The notes under the pieces: generated by a model
Told to the model about the DNA's origin: nothing
What the model saw: only the letters and a program-made list of their open reading frames with translations
The model's database searches: none
In this document: positions 31,985 to 39,809 of the stretch, piece by piece
Position numbering within the stretch: position 1 is the first letter of the stretch
Layout of the letters: every line of letters starts with the position of its first letter
Assembly (NCBI RefSeq): GCF_002261475.1
Contig: NZ_NEVN01000001.1
Coordinates: 186,001-250,000 of the forward strand
Direction: 5' to 3'
Length of the DNA: 64,000 nucleotides
Origin: Bordetella genomosp. 5
Lineage (GTDB): Bacteria > Pseudomonadota > Gammaproteobacteria > Burkholderiales > Burkholderiaceae_B
Program-made: the position numbers and the translations under genes

Positions 31985-32651
31985 CACCGGCCCCTCGGGC
32001 GCCCGGCTCGACGCCCTCACCGAGAGTCTGCGGACACGCGGCCATGCCCTGTGGCCCGAGGCGTTCGATCCGCAAGAATGCGAGGCCTTGGTCGCTGGCG
32101 CCGCCGTGTCGGCCGAACCGCGGCGCATCGCGCTTGCCGCCTCGTGGCTCGACAGGATCGAGGCCCTGCGCCGCGGACTCGCCCCATTGGCCGCGCAGTG
32201 GCGGCCCGCGACGTCCGCGCCGTTCGAAGGCGACGGCGCGGCAAGGCATCCGGCGCAGTCCGGGCCGCTCGAAGGCGAGGGTGTGGCTAAGCATCCGCCG
32301 CCGGACGTCTGGCTGACCCACACCGACGCGTCGACCGACTGCCCGGTCGTGACCTCGGGGGATGGCGACGCGGGCTTTGGCCTGTTGTTCATCGTGCTGC
32401 TCAACCGTGCCGGCTTGGATTTCAGCGGGGGCGAGCTGGTGCTGGCCGAGCAGCGGCCGCGCATGCAGACGCGGCCGCACGTGGTGCCGCTGGCACAGGG
32501 CGGGCTTGCGGTGATCGCCGCCGCGGGCCGTCCGGTGCAAGGCGCGCGCGGCCCCTACCGGGTGCTGATGCGCCATGGCGTGGCGCGCGTGCGCGAAGGC
32601 CGGCGGCTGGCGCTGATGCTGGGCTGGCCGCTAACGCGCGACGCGCTCTGA
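31977..32651 (+). CDS. Second 2OG-Fe(II) oxygenase-like protein, divergent paralogue
   Basis: 224 residues from a GTG at 31977 overlapping the ada stop by 8 bp; no in-frame ATG is available nearby. The C-terminal half aligns by eye with the oxygenase at 29335: 'DFSGGELVLAEQRPRMQTRPHVVPLAQGG' against 'DFDGGEFVMTEQRSGHPATAEVLPLAQGD', and 'RVLMRHGVA' against 'RTLRHGVA'. The iron site appears kept (His-x-Asp in 'LTHTDAST' and a distal His). The N-terminal half is shorter and contains an internal duplication ('PFEGDGAARHP' and 'PLEGEGVAKHP', 39 bp apart). It may be a degenerating or specialised copy. Confidence 0.75.
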   Translation: MNDTGPSGARLDALTESLRTRGHALWPEAFDPQECEALVAGAAVSAEPRRIALAASWLDRIEALRRGLAPLAAQWRPATSAPFEGDGAARHPAQSGPLEGEGVAKHPPPDVWLTHTDASTDCPVVTSGDGDAGFGLLFIVLLNRAGLDFSGGELVLAEQRPRMQTRPHVVPLAQGGLAVIAAAGRPVQGARGPYRVLMRHGVARVREGRRLALMLGWPLTRDAL

Positions 32652-32756
32652 CGCGCAACGGCGCGGCGTGCGCGCCACGGCGGCGCGGATCGCGGTGGTG
32701 CGGGACGTGACTTCGGTATATCTTTGCCGGTCTACGTCCCTGGAGCCCGGGTCCGC

Positions 32757-33899
32757 ATGTTTCCCGCCAGCAGCACCTATCGCATGCCGACCTGGCGCCT
32801 GACCCGTTGGCTCGTGTATGCGGGCGACGACGTCCCCGATGACATCCGCGTCGATCTCGTTGGCGGTCTCTTCGGCACCCTGCCTATTTTCCTGGGCGGC
32901 GTGATCAACAGCCTGATGATCGCGAGCATCGTGGCCTGGCGCATCCCGGAGCCGGCGTTCATTGCGTGGGTGGTGTTCGAGTTTCTCTGTTGTGCGATTC
33001 GCGGCGCGGTGCTCATGCGCGCGCGGCGCAACGCGCTCACGGGCGGGCCCACCTATACCGACCTCTATCTGCTCCTGACCTTGCTGTGGGCCGTGAGCGT
33101 GGGTTATGGCACGGTCATCAGCGCGCTGAGCGGCGATTGGGTCGCGATCCTGCTGGCCTGCCTGTCGGCGGCGGCCATGGTGGGCGGCATCTGTGTGCGC
33201 AACTTCGCGGCGCCGCGGCTGCTGGCGGTGATGATCTTCACGAGTCTCGGGCCGTGCATGACGGTCGCGGTGGTCTCGGGCCAGTCCGAGTTGTGGATCA
33301 TCTGTCTGCAACTGCCGCTGTTCCTGCTCAGCATGACGCTGGCCTCCTACCGGCTCAACGCCATGCTCGTGACCACGATGCGTGCCGAGCGCGACAACGA
33401 TCGCCTAGCGCGTCAGGACTCCCTCACGGGACTGCTCAATCGTTTCGGCTTGGGCGGCGTGCTGGCCCAGGCGGTGCGGCGCGCGCGTGACGATGCGGCG
33501 CGCTACACCTTGCTTTATCTCGATCTGGACGGGTTCAAGTCGGTCAACGACACCCATGGCCACGCCACCGGAGACCGGCTGTTGCGCGAAGTGGGCACGC
33601 GCCTGACCGAGCTCGCGCCGGCGGACGCGTCGATCGCGCGGATCGGCGGCGATGAATTCGTATTGGTGCTGCCCGAGGTGGACGGCTGGGAGGCGGCGCA
33701 GCTGGCCGACCAATTGATCCAACGCGTGGCGCAGCCCTTCGATCTGGGCACCGAACACGGCGTGCGGATCGGCGGAAGCGTGGGCATCGCCCTGATTCCG
33801 CGCCACGGGCACGATATGGCCGAGATTCTCAAGGCGGCCGACCGGGCCCTCTATCTGGCGAAGTCGGCGGGCAAGTCGCGCATGGCAATGGCGGACTGA
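32757..33899 (+). CDS. Membrane diguanylate cyclase (GGDEF)
   Basis: 380 residues from the ATG at 32757. The N-terminal half has about five to six membrane segments ('LPIFLGGVINSLMIASIVAW', 'LLACLSAAAMVGGICV', 'LWIICLQLPLFLLSMTLA'). The C-terminal GGDEF domain starts at 'RQDSLTGLLNRFG'. The active site is 'RIGGDEFVLVLPE', intact. The position of the allosteric RxxD inhibition site reads 'APAD', so product inhibition is probably absent. It makes cyclic di-GMP in response to an unknown membrane signal. It stands alone about 100 bp after the repair operon. Confidence 0.92.
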   Translation: MFPASSTYRMPTWRLTRWLVYAGDDVPDDIRVDLVGGLFGTLPIFLGGVINSLMIASIVAWRIPEPAFIAWVVFEFLCCAIRGAVLMRARRNALTGGPTYTDLYLLLTLLWAVSVGYGTVISALSGDWVAILLACLSAAAMVGGICVRNFAAPRLLAVMIFTSLGPCMTVAVVSGQSELWIICLQLPLFLLSMTLASYRLNAMLVTTMRAERDNDRLARQDSLTGLLNRFGLGGVLAQAVRRARDDAARYTLLYLDLDGFKSVNDTHGHATGDRLLREVGTRLTELAPADASIARIGGDEFVLVLPEVDGWEAAQLADQLIQRVAQPFDLGTEHGVRIGGSVGIALIPRHGHDMAEILKAADRALYLAKSAGKSRMAMAD

Positions 33900-33900
33900 A

Positions 33901-33926
33901 CCCGGCCGGCGCGGCGGCCGGCCGGG
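33901..33926. terminator. Strong hairpin between convergent genes
   Basis: A perfect 10-bp inverted repeat (CCCGGCCGGC / GCCGGCCGGG) with a six-base loop directly after the GGDEF stop. There is no T-run on either side, so it could act as a weak or Rho-assisted terminator for both convergent units. Confidence 0.4.
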
Positions 33927-33942
33927 GGTGATGCGCTCGCGC

Positions 33943-34017
33943 TCAGTTCCAGAACAGCGCGATCAGAATAATGATGGGGATGGGCACACCCAGCAACCAC
34001 AGCAGAATCGAACGCAT
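33943..34017 (-). CDS. 24-residue single-pass membrane peptide
   Basis: Short gene: ATG at 34017, TGA at 33943-33945. The product begins 'MRSILLWLLGVPIPIIILI' and ends 'ALFWN'; it is almost wholly hydrophobic with a proline pair in the middle, i.e. one membrane helix. A consensus Shine-Dalgarno sequence AGGAGG stands five bases before the ATG, which is the main reason to believe it. Similar tiny membrane proteins are common in proteobacteria, but I do not know their role. The DUF4105 gene is divergent, 152 bp away. Confidence 0.7.
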   Translation of the reverse strand: MRSILLWLLGVPIPIIILIALFWN

Positions 34018-34169
34018 ATGAACCTCCTCATTGCTTCACGTTGAACCTCCACTACAGCAATTGACGTGCCTGACCCCGGCCTGAAGCCTGTCCGGCCGAC
34101 TTGACGGTGCGCCGCTCAGCGGCAATCATCGGGCGGTCTTTGAATTTCCCGGCAGTGAGTGGGCACGCT

Positions 34170-35225
34170 ATGACCCCTGAGTTTTCCGAAGAAGAGCGCC
34201 CGCGGGGCGCGCGCTGGCCCAGGGCCGTTGCGCGGGGTCTGGCCCGTGGCGTGGCATTGCTGGCGCTGCTCGCCATCGGGGCATGGGGCATCGGCGCACT
34301 CAAGTACCAGATGCCGTTTCCGAGTTCGCTCACGGCGCTCGTGATCGTGGTGTGGGGCATGATCTGCGCGGCGATGGGCGGCCTGTTGCTGGGCCGCACG
34401 CGCCATTGGCGTCCCGTGCTGGCGCTTTACGTGGCGGCCTGCGCGATCATGGTGATCTGGTGGAGTTCGCTGCAGCCCTCCAACGACCGCGCCTGGGCCG
34501 CCGATGTCGGCCGCATGACCTACGGCGAGGTCGAGGGTTCGCATGTGTCGCTGCACAACGTGCGCGATTTCATCTGGCAGGGCGAGGCCGACTTCATGCC
34601 GCGCTGGGAGTCGCGCGAGTACGACCTCGATCAGCTGCGTACGGTGGATCTGTTCCTGTCGTACTGGGGCAATGAGGCGATCGCGCATACGCTGGTGTCG
34701 TTCGGCTTCGCCGACGGCGAGCGCGTCGTGTTTTCTGTCGAGATCCGCAAAGAGCAGCATGAGCGCTTCTCGGAGCTCGGCGGTTTTTTCAAGCAGTTCG
34801 AGATGAGCGTGATCGCGGCCGACGAGCGCGACATCGTCGGCGTGCGCACCTTCGAGCGCGGCGAAGACGTTTATCTTTATCCGATCCGCATGAAGCCCGA
34901 CGCGATGCGCAGGCTGTTTGTCTCGTACGTGGAAACCGCCAACGCGCTGGTGCGCAAGCCGCGCTTCTATCACACGGTCACGGCCAACTGCACCACCATC
35001 GTCTATCGCATGGTGCGCGCCATCGTGCCGGATCTGCCGATGGATCCGCGCATTCTGCTGTCGGGCTATCTGCCCAGCTATCTGTACAAGATCGGCGCGA
35101 TCGACAACCGCGTGCCGCTGGCGCAATGGCGTCAATGGGCCGCGATCGACGAGCGCGCGCAGTTGTCGCGCGAGCAGGCGGGCGATTTCTCCACGGCGAT
35201 CCGGGCGGGGCAGCCGCTGCCCTGA
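34170..35225 (+). CDS. DUF4105 (Lnb N-terminal-like) membrane-anchored protein
   Basis: 351 residues from ATG 34170, preferred to ATG 34101 because the hydrophobic N-terminus follows directly. Two or three membrane segments (about 25-105: 'GVALLALLAIGAWGIGAL', 'LTALVIVVWGMICAAMGG', 'VLALYVAACAIMVIWWSS') precede a periplasmic domain. DUF4105 marks: 'VSLHNVRDFIW', 'LFLSYWGNEAIAHTLVSFGF', and the catalytic-looking 'HTVTANCTTIVYRM', which suits a cysteine-hydrolase fold. Reaction unknown; the family is often tied to lipoprotein or envelope modification. It probably stands with the following Hsp70-like gene. Confidence 0.85.
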   Translation: MTPEFSEEERPRGARWPRAVARGLARGVALLALLAIGAWGIGALKYQMPFPSSLTALVIVVWGMICAAMGGLLLGRTRHWRPVLALYVAACAIMVIWWSSLQPSNDRAWAADVGRMTYGEVEGSHVSLHNVRDFIWQGEADFMPRWESREYDLDQLRTVDLFLSYWGNEAIAHTLVSFGFADGERVVFSVEIRKEQHERFSELGGFFKQFEMSVIAADERDIVGVRTFERGEDVYLYPIRMKPDAMRRLFVSYVETANALVRKPRFYHTVTANCTTIVYRMVRAIVPDLPMDPRILLSGYLPSYLYKIGAIDNRVPLAQWRQWAAIDERAQLSREQAGDFSTAIRAGQPLP

Positions 35226-35296
35226 GGGAGCGCTGCGGCGCCGGGCGGCTCAGGCTACACTTGGGCGCCGTTTTTCTGCCCGACCCGGTTTTTCCC

Positions 35297-36550
35297 ATGA
35301 CTTCCCCTGCCTGTGGCGTCGACTTCGGCACCTCTAATTCCACCGTCGGCCTGGCCCGCGCCGGCCAGCCCAGCCTGCTTCTGCTCGAAGACGGCAAAGG
35401 CACGCTGCCTTCCGCGATCTTCTTTCATGACGACGATGACGAGGTGAGCTACGGCCGCGCCGCCATCGCCGACTACGTGGCGGGTTACGACGGCCGCCTG
35501 ATGCGCTCGATGAAAAGCCTGCTCGGCACCTCGCTGATGGAAGGCTCGACCGAAGTGCAGGGCCGCGCGGTGCCGTTTCGCGTCCTGCTCACGCGCTTTA
35601 TCGCCGAACTCAAGCGACGCGCCGAACAGGCCAGCGGTCAGCCGCTGCGCCAGGCCGTGTTTGGCAGACCCGTGTTCTTCGTCGACGACAGCACGACGGC
35701 CGACCAGCTCGCGCAGGACACCCTCGGCGAGATCGCGCGCGATGTGGGCTTCACGCATGTCGAGTTTCAGTTCGAGCCGATCGCGGCGGCCTTCGACTAT
35801 GAATCGCAGATCGACAGCGAAGAGCTCGTGCTGGTGGTCGACATCGGCGGGGGCACGTCCGACTTCACGCTGATCCGCCTCGGGCCGGCGCGCGCCGGCA
35901 AGGTCGACCGCCGCGACGACATCCTCGCGCACGGCGGGGTGCACATCGGCGGGACCGATTTCGACAAGCAGCTGAGCCTGGGTCACGTGATGCCGCTATT
36001 CGGCCTGGGCAGCCAGCTGCGCAGCGGCAAGGATGTGCCCAGCACGCAGTTCGGCAACCTGGCGTGCTGGCACACCATCAACCAGGCCTACACCAAGAAG
36101 GCCGCCGAGAATTTCGCCTGGATCCGCCAGCAGACGGCCGACCCGGCGCGCATCGGCCTGCTCGACGAGCTGGTGCGTCAGCGTGCCGGCCACTGGGTGG
36201 CGATCCAGGTCGAAGAGGCCAAGATCGCGCTGTCCGAAGCGCCGGCCACGCATATTCCGCTCGATCGCATCGCGCCGGGGCTGGGTGTGGACGTGACCCG
36301 CCCGGGCTTCGACGGGTCGATCGAAGGCCTGATCGGCCGCGTCGAGCGCACCGTGAACGAGCTGATCGCGAGCGCGGGCGTGCCCGCCAGCGCCGTTGAC
36401 ACGGTGTTCTTCACGGGCGGCTCGAGCCGGGTGCCGTTGCTGCGTTCGAGCGTGGCGGCCCTGGTGCCGGCGGCGCGCAGCGTCGAAGGCGACCTGTTCG
36501 GCAGCATCGGCGCGGGTCTCGCGCTGGACGCCAGCCGGCGTTTCGCCTGA
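35297..36550 (+). CDS. yegD: YegD-like Hsp70-family protein
   Basis: 417 residues from ATG 35297, the size of YegD (DnaK is about 640). It contains only the actin-like ATPase portion. Phosphate-1 motif 'CGVDFGTSNSTVGLA', phosphate-2 'LVLVVDIGGGTSDFTLIRL', 'FEPIAAAFDYE', and the adenosine motif 'VFFTGGSSRVPLLRSSV' are intact. There is no peptide-binding domain or EEVD tail. Function in vivo is unclear; it is thought to be a chaperone-related ATPase. It lies 71 bp after the DUF4105 gene. Confidence 0.9.
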   Translation: MTSPACGVDFGTSNSTVGLARAGQPSLLLLEDGKGTLPSAIFFHDDDDEVSYGRAAIADYVAGYDGRLMRSMKSLLGTSLMEGSTEVQGRAVPFRVLLTRFIAELKRRAEQASGQPLRQAVFGRPVFFVDDSTTADQLAQDTLGEIARDVGFTHVEFQFEPIAAAFDYESQIDSEELVLVVDIGGGTSDFTLIRLGPARAGKVDRRDDILAHGGVHIGGTDFDKQLSLGHVMPLFGLGSQLRSGKDVPSTQFGNLACWHTINQAYTKKAAENFAWIRQQTADPARIGLLDELVRQRAGHWVAIQVEEAKIALSEAPATHIPLDRIAPGLGVDVTRPGFDGSIEGLIGRVERTVNELIASAGVPASAVDTVFFTGGSSRVPLLRSSVAALVPAARSVEGDLFGSIGAGLALDASRRFA

Positions 36551-36572
36551 TCGGCTGCCTGCCGGCAGGCGC

Positions 36573-36860
36573 CTACTGCGGCGGCACGCGAAACGCGGGC
36601 GCCGCGGCCGGCGCGCCGCAGTAGTCGGCGAAGGCCTCGGGGCCCGTGACCAGGCCGCGCGCCCGCGCGAGCTCCCATGGGCGTACGCATTGCGCCAGCC
36701 GTTCGCACCAGGCGTAGCCCGCCGTGGGCTTGCAGCCGTGGGGATCGAGATCGGCCCCCGGCATCGGCGCGGCGGGTCGTGCGCCTGGCGCGCCTTCGTT
36801 GGCGCAGGCCGCCAGCAACAGCGTGAGCGCGGCAAGCGCGCAGCGTGTGGTGCTCTTCAT
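36573..36860 (-). CDS. Small lipoprotein with conserved GYxWC-x5-CxRPWE motif
   Basis: 95 residues. Lipoprotein signal peptide with lipobox 'LLAACAN' (Cys19). The mature part contains 'HGCKPTAGYAWCERLAQCVRPWELAR', a cysteine-tryptophan motif that I have seen in other small bacterial lipoproteins without a fixed function, and a further Cys near the end. It likely forms disulfides in the periplasm. It is convergent with yegD; a GCCTGCCGGCAGGC palindrome lies between the two stops. Confidence 0.78.
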   Translation of the reverse strand: MKSTTRCALAALTLLLAACANEGAPGARPAAPMPGADLDPHGCKPTAGYAWCERLAQCVRPWELARARGLVTGPEAFADYCGAPAAAPAFRVPPQ

Positions 36861-37097
36861 TTCCTCTCCCCAGACACCGTGCCGCGTGGCCGGCCTCTCG
36901 CTGAGTATGGGCGCGCCCCTGCGCTTGTGCGCGGATGGAGATGTGTCGCCTTGTGACGTGTGCGCGCGGCTGCGGATGCTCTTGCGCGCCGGCCGGATGT
37001 AGCAGTTGCTAACGGTTCGAGGCGGCGGTGCGGGCCGGTCGGTCGGCGGGATTCGCTACCATGCCAGTCGAGGCGGACCGGGTGGCAGGAGGATGAC

Positions 37098-37589
37098 GTG
37101 GCGAAGGCCAGGATGGGGCGGATAGGAGCGGCATGGGCGCTGGCACTGGCCTGCGCAGGCATCGGCGCAGGCGTGGCGCGCGCCGAGTTGCCGGTCGAGG
37201 TGGTGGTCTTCAACTACAGCCCGGACCACGAAATCGGCGAGATCAGCGTGCAGGGCCGCTATGTCGGCGGCGTGCACTGGCGCTATGGCGAAGGCGACAT
37301 GAGCAGCGGCAAGAGCATGTGCTGCATCGACGTGACGCCGGGCCGCGCCGATGTGGCCTGGGAAGTGGGCTGGCCGGTGAGCCAGCCGATTCCCGACGAG
37401 GGCCTGGGCCGTTCGGCGGTGGCCGTCGTGCCCGCGGATCCGGGGCAGTCCCGTTACCTGGGTGTGCACGTGTATGCCGACGAACACGTGGAGCTCACAC
37501 TGAGCCCCGACTGGCCCGCCGCGCGGCCCGATCCGGCCGCGGCCCCCGCCGATCCCGACGCGCCGTCCGAAGACGCGCCGGTACGCTGA
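37098..37589 (+). CDS. Secreted DUF3304-like protein
   Basis: 163 residues from a GTG at 37098, chosen because AGGAGG lies five bases before it. A signal peptide ends 'GVARA'. The mature part carries the DUF3304-like pattern 'VVVFNYSPDHEIGEISVQGRYVGG', 'SSGKSMCCIDVTPGRADVAWEVGWP'. It ends in an acidic Asp/Ala/Pro tail. DUF3304 proteins are exported, and some lie with type VI secretion genes, but none are here. Function unknown. Confidence 0.75.
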   Translation: MAKARMGRIGAAWALALACAGIGAGVARAELPVEVVVFNYSPDHEIGEISVQGRYVGGVHWRYGEGDMSSGKSMCCIDVTPGRADVAWEVGWPVSQPIPDEGLGRSAVAVVPADPGQSRYLGVHVYADEHVELTLSPDWPAARPDPAAAPADPDAPSEDAPVR

Positions 37590-37611
37590 GGCCGGGCCTG
37601 GCGCCGGCCGG

Positions 37612-38835
37612 TCAGGCCGTGCCGGCCGCCGCGCTCGCGGCCCGGCGCGACCGCAGTTGCGACAGCACCAGCAGCAGGCCCGCCGCGGCGATCGCGGCGC
37701 CCACCAGCGGCACCGCCGCATAACCCAGCCCCGCAGAAATTGCCGCGCCGCCGGCCGCCGCGCCCAGCGCGTTGCCGAGGTTGAAGGCGCCCACGTTCAC
37801 CGACGAAGCCAGTCCGGGCGCGTGGGCCGCGGCGCGCATCACGCGCATCTGCAGCGGCGGCACCACCGCGAAGGTCGCGATCCCGAAGATCAACAACGCC
37901 ACCGCGGCGCCGGCGGGCGAGCCCGCCACCCACGGGAACACCAGCATCACCAGGATCACCAGCGCCAGGAAGCCGATCAGGCTGCCGTCGAGCGAACGAT
38001 CCGCCAGACGGCCGCCCGCCGTGTTGCCCAGCGTGAAGCCCACGCCGATCAGCACGAGCATGGCGGTCACGAATGCGGGCGACGCGCCGGTGATGGCGGC
38101 CAGCGTGGGCGCGATGTACGTGTAGAGCGTGAACATGGCGCCCGAACCCAGCACGGTGGTGAGCAGGGCGACCAGCACGGCGGGTTGCAACAGCACGCGC
38201 AGTTCGCGTTTGACGTCGGGGCGGCTGCCGGCCTCGCCGCGCGGCAGGGCGAACAGCAACGCGGCCATCGCCAGCAGGCCCAGGCCGGCCGTGGCCGCGA
38301 ACGACATGCGCCAGCCGATGGTCTGGCCCAGCCAGGTGGCGGCAGGGACGCCGCCCACGTTGGCGATGGTCAGGCCGAGGAACATGGTCGCGACCGCGCT
38401 CGCCTGTTTGTGGCGCGGCACCACGCTGGCGGCCACCAGCGAGCCCAATCCGAAGAACGCGCCGTGGTTCAGGCTGGTGACGAGCCGGGCCAGCAGGAGG
38501 GTGGTGTAGTTGGGCGCGAAGGCCGACAGCAGGTTGCCCACCGTGAAGATCGCCATCAGCGCGATCAATGCCCTGCGCCGCGACCAGCGCGACAGCGCCA
38601 GCGTCATGAGGGGGGCGCCCAGCATCACGCCGATGGCGTAGGCGCTGATCAGCATGCCGGCGGTCGGGATGCTGACGTTCACGCCGTCGGCGATCACCGG
38701 CAGCAGGCCCATGGGGGCGAATTCGGTCGTGCCGATGCCGAAGGCGCCCACGGCCAGGGCGAGCAGCGGCAAACCGGCCTTCACCGGCGCGGCGGCGCCC
38801 GACGCGGCGGCGCCGGAGGGTTGAGTTGTGGTCAT
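37612..38835 (-). CDS. MFS efflux transporter, DHA1 family (AraJ/YdhP-like)
   Basis: 407 residues from ATG 38835, with 12 membrane segments. Marks: 'LAVGAFGIGTTEFAPMGLLPVIADGVNVS' in TM1, 'YAIGVMLGAPLMTLALSRWSRRRAL' (the loop 2-3 motif), 'RLVTSLNHGAFFGLGSLVAASVVP' and 'GLTIANVGGVPAATWLGQTIGWRMSF'. These match the sugar/drug efflux group of DHA1. It likely exports a small organic compound by proton antiport. The TetR gene is 185 bp upstream in the same direction, but that regulator more probably serves the divergent RND operon. Confidence 0.92.
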   Translation of the reverse strand: MTTTQPSGAAASGAAAPVKAGLPLLALAVGAFGIGTTEFAPMGLLPVIADGVNVSIPTAGMLISAYAIGVMLGAPLMTLALSRWSRRRALIALMAIFTVGNLLSAFAPNYTTLLLARLVTSLNHGAFFGLGSLVAASVVPRHKQASAVATMFLGLTIANVGGVPAATWLGQTIGWRMSFAATAGLGLLAMAALLFALPRGEAGSRPDVKRELRVLLQPAVLVALLTTVLGSGAMFTLYTYIAPTLAAITGASPAFVTAMLVLIGVGFTLGNTAGGRLADRSLDGSLIGFLALVILVMLVFPWVAGSPAGAAVALLIFGIATFAVVPPLQMRVMRAAAHAPGLASSVNVGAFNLGNALGAAAGGAAISAGLGYAAVPLVGAAIAAAGLLLVLSQLRSRRAASAAAGTA

Positions 38836-39020
38836 GATGGTTGCGTTCCTGTTGAGCGGCCGGGGCGAGGTGCCGCCGGGCGCGCCGTCCTCGGGACGGC
38901 ATTGAGCATGGAACGCAGTGTGCGCGTTATTGCAGTGCGGAAAAAGCAGCGCCGGACGAAAAGACCTTTGCCTTGGCGTCAAGAATCAGGCGCGCCATGA
39001 CCCTGATCGTCAGAGGGGGA

Positions 39021-39671
39021 TTATTGCGGGTCAGGCAAGGACGGGGCGGTGTCGGCGGGGCCCGGGCCGAACACCACGCGCTGGAAAAAGCCCGCCAGCA
39101 CGGCCTGGGTCAGGTCGGCCGACACGGCCTGCGGATCGAAGGCGTAGCTGAACTGCATCCCTTCGGACAGGGCCAGCAGGCCCAGGGCCAGCTGCTCGGG
39201 GGGCATGGTGAGCGGCGTGCCCACGCGGGCCGAAAAATGCCGCGCGAAATCGGCGATGGTGCCGCGCTGCTCGCGCTGGAACGAGAGAAACCCCAGACGG
39301 AAGGCCGGGTCGCGCGCGGCCTGCAGCTTGGCCTCCATCCACAGCAGAAAGCATTTGTTTTCGCGGTGGATCTGGCTGTAGTACGCGACCACCCGGGCTT
39401 CCATTTCGGCGCGCGAGGCCTGATCCTCGAACAGCGCGCTCATCTCGTTCATGTGCGATTCGTGATCGCGCCGCAACAACTCCAGGAACATCTCCGACTT
39501 GGAGCCGAAGTTCGAGTAGAACGCGCCCCGCGTATAGCCCGCAGCCTCGGCGATGTCCTCGACGCTGGTCGCCATATAGCCTTTGGCCAGGAACAGACCT
39601 TGTGCCGCGTCGAGCAGACGCTGGCGCGTCTGCTCCCGACTTTGCTCGCGTGTTAACCGGACTTGTGCCAT
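39021..39671 (-). CDS. TetR-family transcriptional regulator
   Basis: 216 residues. The N-terminal helix-turn-helix 'RQRLLDAAQGLFLAKGYMATSVEDIAEAAGYTRGAFYSNFGSKSEMF' is typical of AcrR/TetR repressors. The C-terminal ligand domain is of its own type. It is divergent from the RND efflux operon with a palindromic operator candidate in between (39711-39726), so it is the probable local repressor of the pump. Confidence 0.93.
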   Translation of the reverse strand: MAQVRLTREQSREQTRQRLLDAAQGLFLAKGYMATSVEDIAEAAGYTRGAFYSNFGSKSEMFLELLRRDHESHMNEMSALFEDQASRAEMEARVVAYYSQIHRENKCFLLWMEAKLQAARDPAFRLGFLSFQREQRGTIADFARHFSARVGTPLTMPPEQLALGLLALSEGMQFSYAFDPQAVSADLTQAVLAGFFQRVVFGPGPADTAPSLPDPQ

Positions 39672-39710
39672 CGGCCGAGTGTAGCATCGACGCCCATTTC
39701 AGATTCAGGG

Positions 39711-39740
39711 TTGTATTTGAATACAGGACCGAATTAGAAT
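39711..39740 (+). promoter_or_regulatory. RND operon promoter with TetR operator candidate
   Basis: The near-palindrome TTGTATTTGAATACAG (39711-39726) overlaps a -35-like TTGTAT. A -10-like TAGAAT follows after 18 bp at 39735-39740. A second inverted repeat, AGGAC...GTCCT, spans 39725-39748. A repressor bound here would block the promoter of the efflux operon and could also reach the tetR start 40 bp away. Confidence 0.6.
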
Positions 39741-39809
39741 CCGTCCTAGATTTCGTCCGACCCCAGGCAGGTCCGTCTGGCCGCCGCCCGAAACGCGTCG
39801 AGGTACTCC

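Noticed and set aside
31977-32651. Calling the second 2OG oxygenase a pseudogene
   Set aside because: The frame is intact, overlaps ada as in an operon, and the iron ligands appear conserved; divergence alone is not enough.
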